A DNA stretch of 64,000 nt from Isoetes taiwanensis (GCA_021234155.1 JAJEKV010000062.1:6106432-6170431), one strand, 5' to 3'; shown: positions 1 to 13,529, counted from the stretch's first letter. Translations and numbers: made by a program. The notes: generated from the letters alone by a model not told the origin.

Positions 1-74
1 TTGTTATGCTTCGTTCAGTTACGTATTGCTGTCCCGATTTTGGATAGGAAGTTGCGGGGAAGGTGATAGAATTA

Positions 75-290
75 GAGGGCTTTTAATCCGGATCATTCTA
101 GGCGTGAATGTGCGAGATCGGCGGCCAGGATCACGAGGGGACCTTTATTCCCCAACTGACCCCTTATTTAGAGCTTTTAATGCAGGCCGCTTGAAATTGG
201 GGCATTCGTCTAAACCGTCGATCCCAAATATTTAGGGCTTTTAATCATAGCCCTTAGAATTTGGGCATTTTATCCTGGAGCGTCCATTTA
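75..290. repeat. Degenerate short repeat cluster
   Basis: The motif GGGCTTTTAAT or AGCTTTTAAT occurs three times (near 77, 171 and 233). After the second and third it is followed at similar spacing by a TTGGGGCATT or TTGGGCATT motif. No coding signal is convincing here. It reads as decayed tandem repeat or transposon debris. Confidence 0.35.
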
Positions 291-795
291 CGCTTGAACT
301 ATTATTTAGGTTTTGTCGTGCTTTTCTTCGGCAAATGGGTTTTGTCGATATTTGTTCCAACAGGATAGCCGCAACAGAGGAACAAGAGGTTCGGATTTTT
401 CACCTAGGTTCGGGACGCCAGAAATTTGGCGATTTTATTTTTCAGTTCCTGATCGAACCTGATATTGCGGATATCGAGCAATAGCAAGGCCAGGTGCACC
501 ATTACAGCTTCGAGGATCTAGACTAGCAGTCCTTGGTTTCGGCCGAGCAGCGAAGTGGACTTGAACTGTAACTTTGTTACTTGTTGGATACGGTAGTTTT
601 GATCTCTTGAGATCATGAGATATTAGTTCCACCACCACCTGGACAGAGCACTTTGGAACAGCTGATGCGACTTCAGCAGGCAATATCACAAGTTGAGGCT
701 ATTATTCAAGCAGCTAACATTTGTCTGTTGAAAGTTCATTGCACTCTCGTATTATCCCAACTACCAGAGGTTGCCCTTCATATTTTTTCTAGTTG

Positions 796-875
796 AATTT
801 GTGGTTATGTATGGAATATTCTAATTCTGTTGTAAGAATTTGTGGTTATGTATGGAATATTCTAATTCTGTTTGT
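796..875 (+). repeat. Tandem duplication, period 41 bp
   Basis: Two nearly identical copies of a segment beginning AATTTGTGGTTATGTATGG lie head to tail, starting near 796 and 837. A CTGTTTGTAACTTTGCAG tract that could be a splice acceptor follows the second copy. The repeat probably arose by local slippage in non-coding or intronic DNA. Confidence 0.7.
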
Positions 876-999
876 AACTTTGCAGGCCACTGATAAGGTA
901 CTCTTAATTCGGGAGGAGTAGCATTAGTTCTACCAGTTCTTCCACTCCAAGAATTATTGGATTGATATTATTTTTGGACATCTTTACGAGGCAAATGAA

Positions 1000-3520
1000 T
1001 GTCAGACGTGAGAGCTCAGAAGCTTCAATGAACGTCTTCGAGAATGGTGGTACAGCATACATGTTGTGCCTGTTTGTGTTGGAACCCCTAAAGAGATGCA
1101 AGACTTTCCATTGAAGGCGGATACGGCATTATGGAGAGTTCTGATTTTGAAAATGACCTAGTTGATTATCTTACAGCACTAGAGGTATCATCATTTTCCT
1201 CCTTGAGTTCAAGTTCATTAAAATCTCTACTCTGTAGAAGCGTCTTGTTGTTTATAAGTACTTGCACGTTTAACAAGATAGAAAATGTGTTTTGTGGACA
1301 TTTGATCTCATCTTAGATTAGATGTGTGGATTAAAACTCCATGGAAGTTTGAGGACTCAATCCTCTTTGGATGTATATTGTTATATGATATTATCATGGG
1401 AATCAGGTGCTTAATAGCAAGTAGACATCTGAATCTGACCTATTAGTTGCATGTGCATTTTTGCGGCCATATCAGTTGCAGGTGTGGTTCAAGCTTGGAC
1501 CAAATTAGAGGGATTCAACAAGCCATATTGATCTAATTTTGACAGGCGTGATGTCAAGCTTAGCTGATATATGCTTATGTCTTGCGTTTGTTTCCTGTTT
1601 GCAGATATATAGCAGAGTAAATCCAGCAAAAGCAAATCGGCATTCTGTATTCATGTCCATGCTTTGTCAGTGGCTAGGGTCATCCATGGATCAACAAAGT
1701 GTGAGAAACAATGGCGCCTCTTACAAAGATTTTGCTTCTGCATCGATTAAATCCGTCTTCCATGGCCAAAGCTTGGCGGGCATGTATTGCCATGTGGAGC
1801 AAGATTTCTCAGCTGGTATTTAAGCTTATTAAGTTTTGGCTGAACACACTTTACATTTGATTGCAGGCTGACAAGTTTTGTGCTTTTATAGATGTGAAGC
1901 TTATATTGTGTTCAAAAATAACAAAACTTTATGGATGGGATATCTAGATTTTGATCACAATTGGATTGTAAAGCGGAAGACCTTTTTCATGCTACATACT
2001 CCACCTTGGCAACTGGAAGGTTTGGCTACTGCAATATTCACTCTCTGGTCAATGGGTGTTCTTTATTCAGCCAACCCTTCATGCTTCTCACAACTAGTTT
2101 TTTTTGTTCAAAATGGGGCTCACACAATTTGGCTACGATCGTTGCACTGGTTGGGTTATTGCGTAACAATATCTTCATGGATTAAGTTGCCAGAAGCGAA
2201 CACTGCAGATGCAATTATGTCAAACTTACATTGTGGTAAGAGATTCTATGCTATGCACATGGTTTGTGCATGTATTGCCTACTATTTTCAAGAAAAAAAT
2301 AGTTAATTATCACATTATTATGATACATTTTGTGCAGTTGGAGTGCAATCTCCTCAAGGCATTAGTGCTTTGCAGCATCCTTGACATTTCATTGACTTTT
2401 GAAACTCTTTACAGCAGTAAGAGTCATTAATTCTTTATTTTTGGTTTTATAAGAATATGCATAGACCAATCGTTTGCATTTTGAGATGGTCTGTTGTACT
2501 CCATGATGGCTTTGCCTTCTAAGGTGCAAAGCTATTGTTTGACTTACATGAAATAATCTTTAAACTAGCATATTGAAAGATTTGACCTGTTGTTTGCAGG
2601 TTCTGATGATGATGTGCATAATTGGGGTTTCTTTTTATGCAGGTCCTTTGAGGAAATTCATTGCAGGTTCTTCACATGGGGGCAAGCTTAGTCGCCACGT
2701 TTTTGAGAATACAAAGGGTACAGATTGTTTTAGATGAGCTCAGGTTGTGCATTCTTATGGAAAATCGAATTAATGTATTGCTTGTGTACAGGTTGTTAAC
2801 TATGTTTTGGAAAAGTTGGTTGTGGAGAAACTTGCAGAGGAAAGTGGCAGTGAACAAGCAGCAAACTTTGCACAGTTGGGCCAACAGCAGGCAGGAAATG
2901 CTCTTGCTACCTATTGATCAAGTTTATGGTCTTGGCAGCAGCAGCTAAACCTGTGATAGAGATCTTACGCCAATCAGCAGGTGGGCAGATTATTTGAGCT
3001 TTTTAATATGTGAAATTTTATGGACTCACTGCTTGAATATTGATCAACATAAATCTAGGTCTTACCCCCAGAGATGAGTCTAGCAACAGTTCGGGAAGAA
3101 GCCAGAGGACCTTTGCTTATATTATTGTGCTATTTCAAATCGCTGATGCATGCTTTGACAGAAGCTCTTCATTGTTACTATGGCCCTGTGACATCACATG
3201 CGGACATCTCAGATGAGGATACAGAAAACAAAGGCAGTTTGTGGAGATGTAAACAAAGTCGTCAAATTCTGCGTCTTGTGGGGCATGTTGATGCTGGTTT
3301 CGTCACACTGAGATGCCTACAATCCAACCAGCATATAGACATGGCCCATGTGTGGCTCTTGGGTGAGTTTCAGTTTCAATTCGGAGATGAATATTTAAAA
3401 GGTTCCACTTCTGGTCCGTCGCTGTTTCAGACCTGGCTTATGGACGCCATATCAAATGGAAGAGTGGTGATTGGCATCGTGAGAGATGGCAAGTTCGGTT
3501 TGTTTCTTGCAAGAGGCTAA
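1000..3520 (+). pseudogene. Exon-like blocks of an unrecognised gene, probably decayed
   Basis: Several open stretches on the plus strand are bounded by plausible acceptors and donors. One block is at about 1605-1819, after a TTTGCAG acceptor. Others are at about 2650-2745, 2790-2900 (protein containing VVNYVLEKLVVEKLAEES), 2925-2980 (LAAAAKPVIEILRQSAG before a GTGGGC donor) and 3074-3520. The 2790-2980 pieces look alpha-helical and coding-like. The blocks do not join into one clean frame: stops and frame changes fall between them, for example near 1100-1180. I do not recognise the family. It may be a large helical-repeat protein gene that is degraded, or one whose exons I cannot phase by eye. 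Confidence 0.3.
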
Positions 3521-6500
3521 GGTTTTGTAATTTCGTGTAGAAGCCACAGATAGGCGCCCTTTCCATAGTGGTTGCCCTAAATACAGATATTTGGTCAGTC
3601 TGGCCAAAGGCCTTGGCACCAAAGCGACTATTCTGGCAGTGGCTAATCGGGAAAATACAGAATAAAAAATGTTCTGGATTTGCATGTTCGGATCAGACAG
3701 TGCAGAAACAAGCCTATAGCCAGAAAGATGCTTTTTGATTTTCATGTCTTTGAAAAACGAAATTGAAGAGGTGGTCATTAGCCCTTTAATGGTGATTCGG
3801 CCTCTTTAACTGGGTTTCTTACGTTATAGCTGAAGCTCAGAGCAGAAATCTTTATTCTGTCAATGCGAGAATCACGAAGTACAAATGATCTTCTTCAGGA
3901 TATTGCAGCTTCATTTTCCTGATACAGTTGACCACATAAAATAGCTGGCATCTGAAAATTGTAATCTATTCCGTTGGTTTTGCTTCAAACAAGATGGAGT
4001 TTGGCAGTGGATATGCATGTTTTGTTCATATTTTTTTTGTTTGGATACTTGATGCCTTATTTCTATTTCCCAGCTCCACATAAGTATTGTACCATGTGCT
4101 TTTTCGTCTTATTCTTCATTTTGCCTGCGGGAATGTTTATAAGTTTGCATATACTCAAACTTGGCAGCTTCATCGAGTTCAGATCTATGGATTATATCCA
4201 ATGTAGTTTGACTATTTTACTTGGGCGCAGTGGTGTGTTACATAGCTTCCTAGACTATGATGATTTGTGTACAACTATGAGACAGTTTAAAGAACCGGCT
4301 TTGGCAAAACGAGATGGAGATGGAGAAAATATGTTACATGCTTTCAGGATCTGGCTGTCTGGGCCCATTACGAATCTAATTGGTAGTTTTGTTGTAGACA
4401 CAAAGAGCTCATTGGGTTGGCGCCCTGGATAACCATTTATCACTAGCTATTTCTGTTTAAGGGATTCCAATGTAGATATTTGCTGCAAGAATGCTTTAGG
4501 GAGATGAATTTGATGTTATTTTTATGATTGATATGATGAACTGCTAATGGTGCTAACTTTTATTTTACCCTTATTATTTATGGCTAGGGACACTCTTATG
4601 TGGGTTTGTCATATGTTTTCATGCTATCCCAACATCGTATTTGTTTTGTGACTTTTCTTGCAGTGAAGGTCAATATTAGATAAACCATAATTATAATATG
4701 AGCTTCACCTCATCATTGATTTAAACGTTTCTAGTATTGAGGAGGAAGCATGAGAAGGAAGCAGGACATCATTGTCAACATTATTGTTTGTGTCTCTAGT
4801 TTGTAGACAATAGTTATTTTCACTCATTCTCTTTGAAATTTCTTCGAGGTACATATGGCTGTACTGAAATTCGTTCTAGTTTGCAGAAGCCATGATCAAA
4901 TATCTAAAATGATGCAAAAATTTAGCATTTTTGGGAGCAAAGAAATGCCTTACACTTGTAAGCGGGTTAAAGAAAGGGCAGCGCTTATTTAATTGAGCTT
5001 GCATAGAGATGCCTCATGAACTAGCCTTTAAGCTTTTACATCATTATGTATTGCTACTTGATTTAAAAGTGCAGAGATGCCACTACTACAATGTGAAGAT
5101 CTATTTGGTAGTATTCTGGGACATTTTAAAATTTAGATAATTTAGAAGCATTTGAGCAGGTTTTGTCCACTTTTGATTCAAATGTTTAATATTAGGCACC
5201 ATGACCATGGGTCCTTGAAGGGCATTTCATATGAAGAGTAGTGGTGTCAAATTGCTAAGGAAAGATGCCTTGCTTTCCGCTCTCAAGACTACCCCTTGAG
5301 TGTATTATGTGTAATAATTTGCAAAGCAAAATAGTTGAATTGTGTAGTACATTTTGCAATTAGCACCTAGGAGTGTCGAATGTCTTTTTGTATGGGAAAG
5401 GTGAGAATTTGAATCTTCAATAGTAAAGAATAATGCCACTATGCCAAAGTTCCTTTGGAAATTCAAGGATTTTAGGATCAATCATGCCTAGAAAATACTA
5501 TTGATCTTTGTGTTAGTACGAAAGCAAATCTCACCAAACGTTATGTTCCTTCAAAATAAAAACTTGCCAAAAGAATGTAGAATGCACCATTAGAAAATAT
5601 AGTTTGCCATGCGAAATTGCCTAATAAAAATAAATTCAAAACATAAGGAAAAAAATGACAATTTCAACTACATATCTATTAGATTTCGTAACATTCCCTT
5701 AGGATTTCTCGAGGCTCTCTAGATTGTCATAGACTTCCTAAGATTATATCAAGATTCTTTTAGATTGCATTAGACTCCCCAACATTCTACCTGATTTCCA
5801 TTGGCCTCATGAAATTGATTAGTTTAAGCATGCATGATTGTGGTCTAGATGTATATTCTAGGTTGAATGAAAGGAATATTAAAATGAAGTAATCTTCAAG
5901 GAATTTTGAAAATGGTAGCCCATGGAATTGATTGCCCACAATGTGTCCAAGATGGACACTATTATCTTAGCTCTAATTACAGTTGATCGTCATGGATTTT
6001 GTACGATTCCTGGGGACTCTTAGTGGTCATAGTGTTGTAGAACTTTATTGTTTGATGGTTACATACAACATGGTTGCAAGATCTACAATGATATCCTCAA
6101 CATCATTAATATGACGATCAACTTATGCCAAGCTACCTAGAAACAATGGGGTAATTCAAGTCAAAATGTTTCAATAGAATAAAATGTATCCCACTGATAG
6201 TACAAATACTTGTATATATATATAGACCAGCCTAGACTAATCCTTCTAACTAGCTAAGACATCCAAATAATCCCAGATTATTGAACAGCAATAAGCGAAA
6301 AAATGTCACATTGCTGATACAACAGAATATAAAATGAAAATGGAATATTTACAAGAAATAAATAGAGGACATGAGACATTTTTATTCAGAATGAACGTGA
6401 GAAGATGCATCTTTTGCCAATTTAGTTACCAAGTACTATTGTTTGACAAATCAAGAACCAAAGCATTTTGAAAGGAATAATTCTTCAAATGAGTTTGGAA

Positions 6501-7224
6501 TGGAAGTATTCATTAGATTGTATTACCTGGCCAGGCATAGAACAGCCCATATATGATATGTGCTTGCAACAGCATATAGCAAAAGCAACTAAAACAAATA
6601 TTACAAGTGTTTTGAAGTCGTAGAGGAAAAACAATCTTAAATAACTTCGATAGGAACATCCACATCAAAGAAATGGGAGAAGAATGTTTGGTTACTGCGG
6701 CTGACAAAAGCACAAGTTAGCCTCTTGGGTAGCGCACACACCTGCCAGTGGTAAGCTACAAACATTCTTGGCTTATCGCCCTTTACCCAAACAAAATTAA
6801 ATCACATGAAAATCACAATACAAACACCTTTAGGAGGATGCCTTTGTTACTTTTTAGCTGTTAGTTTTATCGAGGAGGATAAAAAGCAAAACAATTCTAA
6901 ATAATAAGACAAGATCCCTTAAGAAGAGTGCCCTACGAGCGTTTCCATTATCTTCCATCGCATTTCATCTCAACTAGTGCTTTGGTGTAAACACTTATAG
7001 AATCATTAGCTATAGCTATTTTTGAGAACCAATACAAAGGGGCAAATCTAGCATCCATTCATGTAACGATGTAATGGTCAAAACAAATTGGATATGTTCT
7101 TGCGACTTATAACACACAAGTTTAGCCATACTACCAAGCCGATCTTAATGTCCAAAGTAGATAGAATGAAGGAATAAGGATACATAAGGCCGAGACCTAG
7201 CTCTGATAGAGGACATGTATTCTT
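3521..7224. other. Intergenic, no supported gene
   Basis: This is AT-rich DNA with only short open frames. The longest, on the plus strand at 3974-4432, is rich in Phe and Leu and resembles no family I know. I see no transposon termini or conserved domain in this stretch. Confidence 0.5.
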
Positions 7225-7802
7225 TGTTAGTCTGTGCCTCTGGCAGGGACTATTCATCATCTGTCGAGACCAGGTCAAGCTCAAAGATCCTCAGTCAACC
7301 ACGGGTGAGACATCCAAGCCTCCATGAGAAGATTAAGCGGCGAGCCCCTTGATCAAAGCCTTTGGCTGTCAACAAGAGCGCCGCTCGGACAAGTAAATGC
7401 CCGTCACCGCCCAGCGTCGGCGTCGGCGTGATTCTAGGCACTTCAAGAGGCACCGCCAATATTCTCACGCAAATCGGGCCTCCTTTTAGGAGTCGACGCG
7501 AGATCGGTCAGTGTCTATATTGGGCCCAAGGCCATTGTACTATATATATGAGTAGAGTTAGCTCATAAGTTTTTAGATGAGTTTTGAGTCTTGTCTCCTT
7601 TCGGTTTTCTCTCTATTCGAGAGCTCATGTATTTTCATCATTGATATCAAGGAAGCTTATCATCTTTCTCTCATTTGTTACGTTCTCTTCTTTTTTCTTC
7701 TCTTTCGGCAAATCCGTGACATAGTCCCCAGGACTCTCTGTTAGATCCACGGGTCCTCCAGGAGGGCTGTCTTCGAGGGAGTTCGAACCCGGACCCCAAA
7801 CA
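7225..7802 (+). repeat. 5' LTR of the gypsy element
   Basis: This 578-base repeat matches 17611-18203. It begins TGTTAGTC and ends ACCCCAAACA, giving the TG...CA termini of LTRs. It carries a TATA-type sequence near 7540 and a CT-rich stretch downstream. Confidence 0.88.
7539..7550 (+). promoter_or_regulatory. LTR TATA box
   Basis: ACTATATATATG sits mid-LTR and is conserved in the other LTR at 17932-17943. Transcription would be expected about 30 bases downstream, making the part after it the R-U5 region. Confidence 0.55.
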
Positions 7803-7822
7803 CTGCGCCCGCTGCGGGTACG
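7803..7822 (+). other. Candidate primer binding site
   Basis: Directly after the 5' LTR comes TGCGCCCGCTGCGGGTACG. It loosely resembles the TGGCGCC...TTGCCGGGG primer site, complementary to tRNA-Asp, that is used by Athila/Tat elements. Several mismatches make this tentative. Confidence 0.3.
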
Positions 7823-7848
7823 ATTTTCTCCTACTTTCTTGATTCGCC

Positions 7849-9480
7849 ATGTCGTCGCGTAATTTCCGCGCAGAAGAACTCCTTTCTCGGGCGGCATCTC
7901 GCTTGGGCGCCATCGGCGTCGGGAAGCTGTTCGCTGACATGTATGGATCTGCTTATGACATAGAGGGAGGCCATCTTCGGTCTAGGGCTCGATCGCGCCA
8001 CCCACCCCTCGTGTCGGTCTCGTCCGGTTCCCGCCCAAAGCGTGCAAACATTGCTCACAACCTCAGTCCCTCATCACTATCGGGAGCCTTATCCGGCTCA
8101 ACCTTCTCAACCGTACTTTCACACCCCTGAACATGCCTACATCCATCATTCTTGGGCCATCGCCTCTTCGCCGCAACCATCATCTCCCCGGGTGGTACGG
8201 CTATCCACATGTCTCCTTTCGCCTGCCGGGAATATCCTCTCCCCTCGTTTCCCCCTTTGCTCTTCTGTTTACAACCTTACGGATCTCAAAACCAATGCTC
8301 GGCTGCCCAGGTTTCTCAACCGCGATCACCCCTTCGCCGAGTCCGTCCGGGCACAATGCCACATCCACCTCAACCTCAATATCCTCACTATCTTTGTTCT
8401 GTCCAGCCCGGCACTTTCACATCTACCTTCCGGACTCTGGCCCGGCTTATCCCACCTTTGGCAGCACACGAAAGGCAAGCCGTTAGACCAAAGTGCTCGA
8501 GGCCCACATGGAAGAATTTGAGGCTCTAGCTGTCCTAAATGGTCGCAGCGCAACCTCAGCTGAAATTCCACATCTTTTCCACCACCTTTGCGTGGCTCTC
8601 CTCATCAATGGCTCATGTCCAACAAAAAGCCATTGGAAACAAAGGCTTGGTCGAAATCGCTTTGCTTTTACGTCTCATTCACGGGACCCGCGGATGATGA
8701 TCAACTTCATCTCAAGCAACTCAATGAACTTCAACAAGAGCCCGCAGAGTGCGGGTTTTTTGCGGATCGACTTCACATTACCTTTCGGTAAGCTCAAGGG
8801 TACCCTACGAGCGATTTTGGTGCGGTTTCTCCAAGGACTTCCTCACGCTATTCGACTCATGGTGAATACTGCGTCCAAAAACTTTGGGCGGGCTATCATT
8901 CCTGTCAATCACTCAGTCAATGTTTCCTCCGGCGTGGCTCTTCAAGAGCTCCGTTCATTCCACCGTCATGGTTCCCTGGCGGGCATTTCGGCCTCAACAC
9001 GCTAATCCACCGTAGCGGTCAAATCGGTGCCATATTTGCAAATATCAAGGCCATTTGGCCAATGAGTGCAACTCCACCAATGGCCGCCTCATTGCAAGCG
9101 ATGCAACATGTGCAATCATGCCCGCGGAAGAGTGCACTCGCACTCATCCCACCGTTCGCAACAAAATGGTTTATCAAGTGCAAACCACACCTCAGCCACA
9201 ATCGCACTGCTCGGCCACCTCTTGGTGCAGCCCGCAACTCTATCGACTTGCGGGACCAACCACGGGGGATCAACCAGCGTCCTCCTTTTGATCCTTCTAA
9301 AGCTCGGTGTTATCCTTTGTCAAGAATGGGGTCATACCACCGCGGCGTGTCCTCAACTTCCACAAGTTCAGGTCGAGCTTTACGGCACCAAATCGGACCA
9401 CATCGGTCCGCCTCACGGCTTACCAACTCACGGCTTGCTAATGGCAAACAAGGGCCGACCAGTTCTTAAAGCCCCAAGGC
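7849..9480 (+). pseudogene. gag region of the gypsy element
   Basis: This is the gag position, between the 5' LTR and the protease. An ATG at 7849 opens a frame beginning MSSRNFRAEELLSRAASRL. Near 9311-9353 a CX2CX4HX4C zinc knuckle (C-Y-x-C-Q-E-W-G-H-T-T-A-A-C) can be read if a one-base frame change between its first two cysteines is allowed. Gag binds and packages element RNA. Frame changes occur every few hundred bases, so no intact gag protein can be made. The region is more GC-rich than the surrounding DNA. Confidence 0.65.
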
Positions 9481-10149
9481 GCCTCGGCAATCACGCTATC
9501 AACCAGCTCCGACCAAATCAACCTCTCAATTTGGATCAACAAGCCCAAAGAGGAAATTTTTGGGCCCTTAATCCTCCGTACGGTAGTCAAATTGGGTTGG
9601 TCTAGTTTCACGCCCGGACTAAGGCATCCGTCCCTTGACTATTATTGGAAGGACCGCAGCCTGCGCTGCGGTTGACACCATTCCTCATGAGGGCGAAAAA
9701 AAAAAGGTTCACTTTGCGACTTGGAAAAGCTCATGCCAAATGTCATGCCCAAAGTTAGCCAAAAGCATTTTGAATCTCATGCAAGCTGCTTTGAAGGCCG
9801 CACATTGGCCAATGTTCATGCCACCACTAGAGCTCAACAAAGACAAGATACCCCTTCCACATCTCAACCTCCACGCTCTCGGACATATCCCAATATTGCA
9901 GCCGAGGTTGACTTACTCAAAAAAGTTCTTTGCTTCCACCGCCACGCCTCCGCACCCAGTGGAACAGTGGATCCTTTTTTCTCATGTACCTCTCGAACTC
10001 CAAGAGGAGCTTGCCAAGATCAAAATTCCTTTAAGCTTGGCAACCATTTTAAAACTTCATCCTGCTCTCAAGGACCGGTTACCACTCCCAAGCTGTTTTT
10101 AGTTGGGGGCTGTAGCTACCTCTACACCCACGGTCCATGCCACGGTGGG

Positions 10150-10235
10150 AAATCAACCAAGTCAACCATGTTCAAATCGATGGAGGTAGTGCAGTCAATC
10201 TCATCACGGATAAACTCACTTAAACAAATGGGCAT
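10150..10235 (+). pseudogene. Aspartic protease core of the gypsy element
   Basis: One frame reads IDGGSAVNLITDKL, the active-site neighbourhood (D-G-G/S-S/A) of plant Ty3/gypsy proteases. These enzymes cut the Gag-Pol polyprotein. A stop follows within a few codons and adjacent frames carry the rest, so the domain is broken. Confidence 0.6.
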
Positions 10236-11149
10236 CACACAACTCTTTTCGTGCCCCATATGACATCAAATTGGCTAATGGCCATATCCACAAGACCTCA
10301 AAGGCGTCACACCTATTCTTCACATCAACATTGGTGATCTCGCTTTCCCATGGAATTTGGAGTTTGGAAAGGCTGGCGAAGATCCGGTGACTATGAAATG
10401 CTGGTAGGCAGACCCTTTCTCCGCCCGGGCAAAAGTATCCATTCTTGGGCCGCGGACGGTTAGTCATCAACGATGGTCATCTCAATGCCACCATGGACTT
10501 GCAAGCGGGTGGGATCATTTACGTTGACAATGCGGAACCCTCTCTCTCGGACAGCGATTACGAAGAAGCTTTCGAGAATATTTATCAAGTTCGGGCTCCC
10601 CTGGCGGATGCCTCTGTCATCCTACCCAGAATATCTTTGATCCTTGGGGAGAAATGACTCTTGATCGGGACCGGGGTACGTGCGCCTTGCTGGACCCTAC
10701 GGCTCCTTGCAATCGAATCAGCAGCGTTGATCACTTTTGGATCTTTGACACTCACGCAACTCTGTTGATGTACTTATTTGTCATGAAGCAACCCTTTGCT
10801 AGATGAAACTAAGCAACCTCTCTTTTCACCACGAAAAGTGCCGCGCATCGGTTATGCTCCAACCTCACGCACACATTGTCGGGATTTGAAGTCATACCCC
10901 ATATTAAGGACTCGAAGTCGAGATTGTGGATGTTGGCAACAATCAGCTTTGTCGCATTGCTGCAAACCTTCCGGCTCCTTATATCGTAACGAGGGCCGTC
11001 AAGGCATTCAAAAATTCAAACACATTTTTCGCTGGAGTTACAAAGATCTTGGGGAATCAACAAAAAGCTTGGGGAACTCACCATTCCTACCAAATCTGAT
11101 GCGACCCGATTTAGCAGCGACGATATAGGCTCAACCCTAATTACGTGAT

Positions 11150-11720
11150 GCGTCAAGGCGGAAATTGACAAACTCCTTTGCTGCGGGTTTGATCTATGAG
11201 GTCAAACATTGCGAATGGGTGAGCCCTATCGTCATTGCCCTTAAGCACAATGGTAAGATCGTGCGTGTGGACTATCGAAAACTCAATGGGGCCGCGGGCG
11301 TGATCATTTTCCACTTCCTTCACGGACCAAGTTACGGAAGAAGTGGTGGACATGAATGTACTCCTTTATGGATGGTTTTACGGTTTACAATCGGATCTCC
11401 ATCAAAGAATCGATCAACTCAAGACCACTTTCACCACCCGGGTGAGGTACTTTTTTGCCTACAAGGTGGTTCCTTTTGGATTATCCAACTCTCCTTCAAC
11501 ATTTCAGCGAATCATGCTCTCGTTTTTCATGATTTTATGAAGGAACATCCCTTTTTGCAAATTTTTCAAGATGACTTCTCGCCTCACGGTTCCATGGCTG
11601 ACCATTTGGATAAATTGGAACTTCGTCTTCGAAATGTGATGAGTCGGCATTAGTCTCAATCACGAGAAATGCACCTTTTGCGTCACTTACGGTGTTACGT
11701 TAGGCCATGTTGTCGTGGCG
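11150..11720 (+). pseudogene. Reverse transcriptase domain of the gypsy element
   Basis: The RT fingers are visible as GLIYEVKHCEWVSPIVIALK, followed by RVDYRKLN at about 11165-11290. The segment FAYKVVPFGLSNSPSTFQR at about 11450-11510 matches the Y-x-V-x-P-F-G-L-x-N-A-P block. The catalytic YxDD box is altered to FQDD near 11564. Part of the palm between these blocks is missing or frame-shifted. The enzyme would copy element RNA into DNA, but this copy cannot. Confidence 0.8.
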
Positions 11721-11929
11721 AGGAATCACCCGATCTGCCAAAATCAGTTATTGTGCTCAAGGCTCAAGCACCGGCCAATATCAAAGAGACGGCGCTCTTT
11801 CACGGGAAAGGTCAATTATTACTCCACCTTCATACACGGGTGGCTGACCATTGCAGATCCCATTCATAAACTCACGGGTGTGAATCCACGGGCTTGGAAT
11901 TCCCGGTAGTAATTTGCTTTCCAACGGTG

Positions 11930-12420
11930 AAGCTTTTTGCTTACTCGAGCACGGTTCTTGTTCCTCCTCAATGGGACAAGCCCTTTCCGCGTTCATGTCG
12001 ATGTCTCGGCGTTTGCTATTGGAGCTGTTCTTTCTCAAGAATATGATGCGCTTGATAAACCAAATCGCTTCGCCCGGCCGAAAACTCAATTAGCTGGCGC
12101 AACTATTCTGCCACGGGCGTGAAGCTTTGGGTCTCATTTTTTACGTGTCCAGCGCTTCCCGTCATTACCTTTAGGCGATCAAATCAAGTTCTTTGTGGAC
12201 CACCAAGCACTCCTCTATTTGATCAACAAATCCGCCCGCGGCGCATTGCTCGTTGGGTCCTTCTTCTCAAGAATTTGCTCCTTTTGAAATCGTTCATAAA
12301 ATTTGGCAAATCTCATGTTATTCGGATTATCTTTCGCGCATCCACCACGGATGATCTTATGAGGGGTCTCAGGCGCCTTCCACGATGCTCAACTCTTTTT
12401 AGTCACGGCAACACCACATT
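11930..12420 (+). pseudogene. RNase H region of the gypsy element
   Basis: The sequence FRVHVDVSAFAIGAVLSQ at about 11985-12035 is the D-A-S-x4-G-A-V-L-x-Q start of retroelement RNase H. A later frame shows the DHQALLYLINK block near 12199. RNase H removes template RNA during reverse transcription. The two blocks are in different frames. Confidence 0.75.
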
Positions 12421-12569
12421 GGTTTCATGATTTTTCAGCGGTACCTCCTCACCCGGTGCTCTTCCACCCGAAGATGAGGCGGCTCTCTCCTGCATGGCGA
12501 CAATCCCGTCGCCATCAATTTCTCCAGGAGGTCGGTGACTACACCATGGTTGGGACATCTCTACAAAAG

Positions 12570-13340
12570 GGTAAGGACACCATCCTTCCCGCCATTTGTG
12601 TTCTACCTCATGAAGTTCGGACATTGTTAGAAGCTCATCAAGGGCTCGGTGGTGGTCATTTTCATGGTGACACCACGGCCGCATAAAATCCTTCTTGCGG
12701 GTATTATTGGCCCGCTCTTTAGAGATGCTCCATACGCCCGCCGCGTGTGGCGCCGGTGGTGGGGCGCCCCGGCCCGTGGCGCTCTTCCCTTGGCGCGGTC
12801 GCCGCCACTTCCCTTGACAAATGGGGAATGGACTTTGTGGGACCTATAGATCCTCTGCGCGGCACACTGCTTTCGTGCGATACATTTCTGTTTCTCCTTG
12901 ACTACGCCACCAAATGGGCGGAAGCTTGTGCACTTCGGACAACAACTGCTGCAAAAGCGGCTCGAGTCCTCTATCAACAAATTATCAGCGATTGGCTGCC
13001 TTACGGGCTGGTGGGTGGCCCGTGGTGTTCATTTCATCAATCATACTATCAAAAGGCGACGGATTATCTCTTGATACATCATCACAAGAGCACACCTTAC
13101 TATCCTCAAAGGCAATGGGTTGGGCGAAAGCACCAACAAAACTCGGTCACCATTCTCAAGAAAATTTGTGGCGCTTCCATACAGTTGGCGGAGACAAAAC
13201 TTCCCTCTTTGTTCTTTGGGCCTACAATACTTGTTTCAAGATTGCTACTGGTCACACTCCTTTTAAATTGGTTTATGGTCGGGAAGCTCTCATGCCGTTT
13301 GAATACATCCTTCCAACACTCCGTTTTCAAGCTGGCTCTT
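12570..13340 (+). pseudogene. Integrase region of the gypsy element
   Basis: The N-terminal zinc-finger area includes a GGHFHGD motif near 12648. The catalytic core start, WGMDFVGPID, is at about 12822-12852, followed by [20 protein letters not shown] at about 12890-12950. [19 protein letters not shown] block follows at about 13229-13285. Integrase inserts the cDNA into the genome. Frame changes break the core between its acidic residues. Confidence 0.8.
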
Positions 13341-13529
13341 GCTCATAATCCACTTTTGCTCTCAAAAAGCGGGTCTATCAATTAGAGCAGTTGGATGAAC
13401 TTGAAGGGATGCTTATATTCGTGTTCTTCATGGACCTTGAGTTGCAAAAATCTTTACATGACAAGCGTTTGAAGACAAAAACATTCAAACAAAGGAGATT
13501 TGGTTCTTCTTTATGATTCAGGTACAAAA

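Noticed and set aside
3974-4432. 152-codon Phe/Leu-rich frame as a membrane protein
   Set aside because: AT-rich DNA yields hydrophobic frames easily. There is no family resemblance or gene structure.
7780-7802. GTTCGAACCC near the LTR end as a tRNA B box
   Set aside because: No A box or tRNA fold accompanies it, and it is part of the conserved LTR end.
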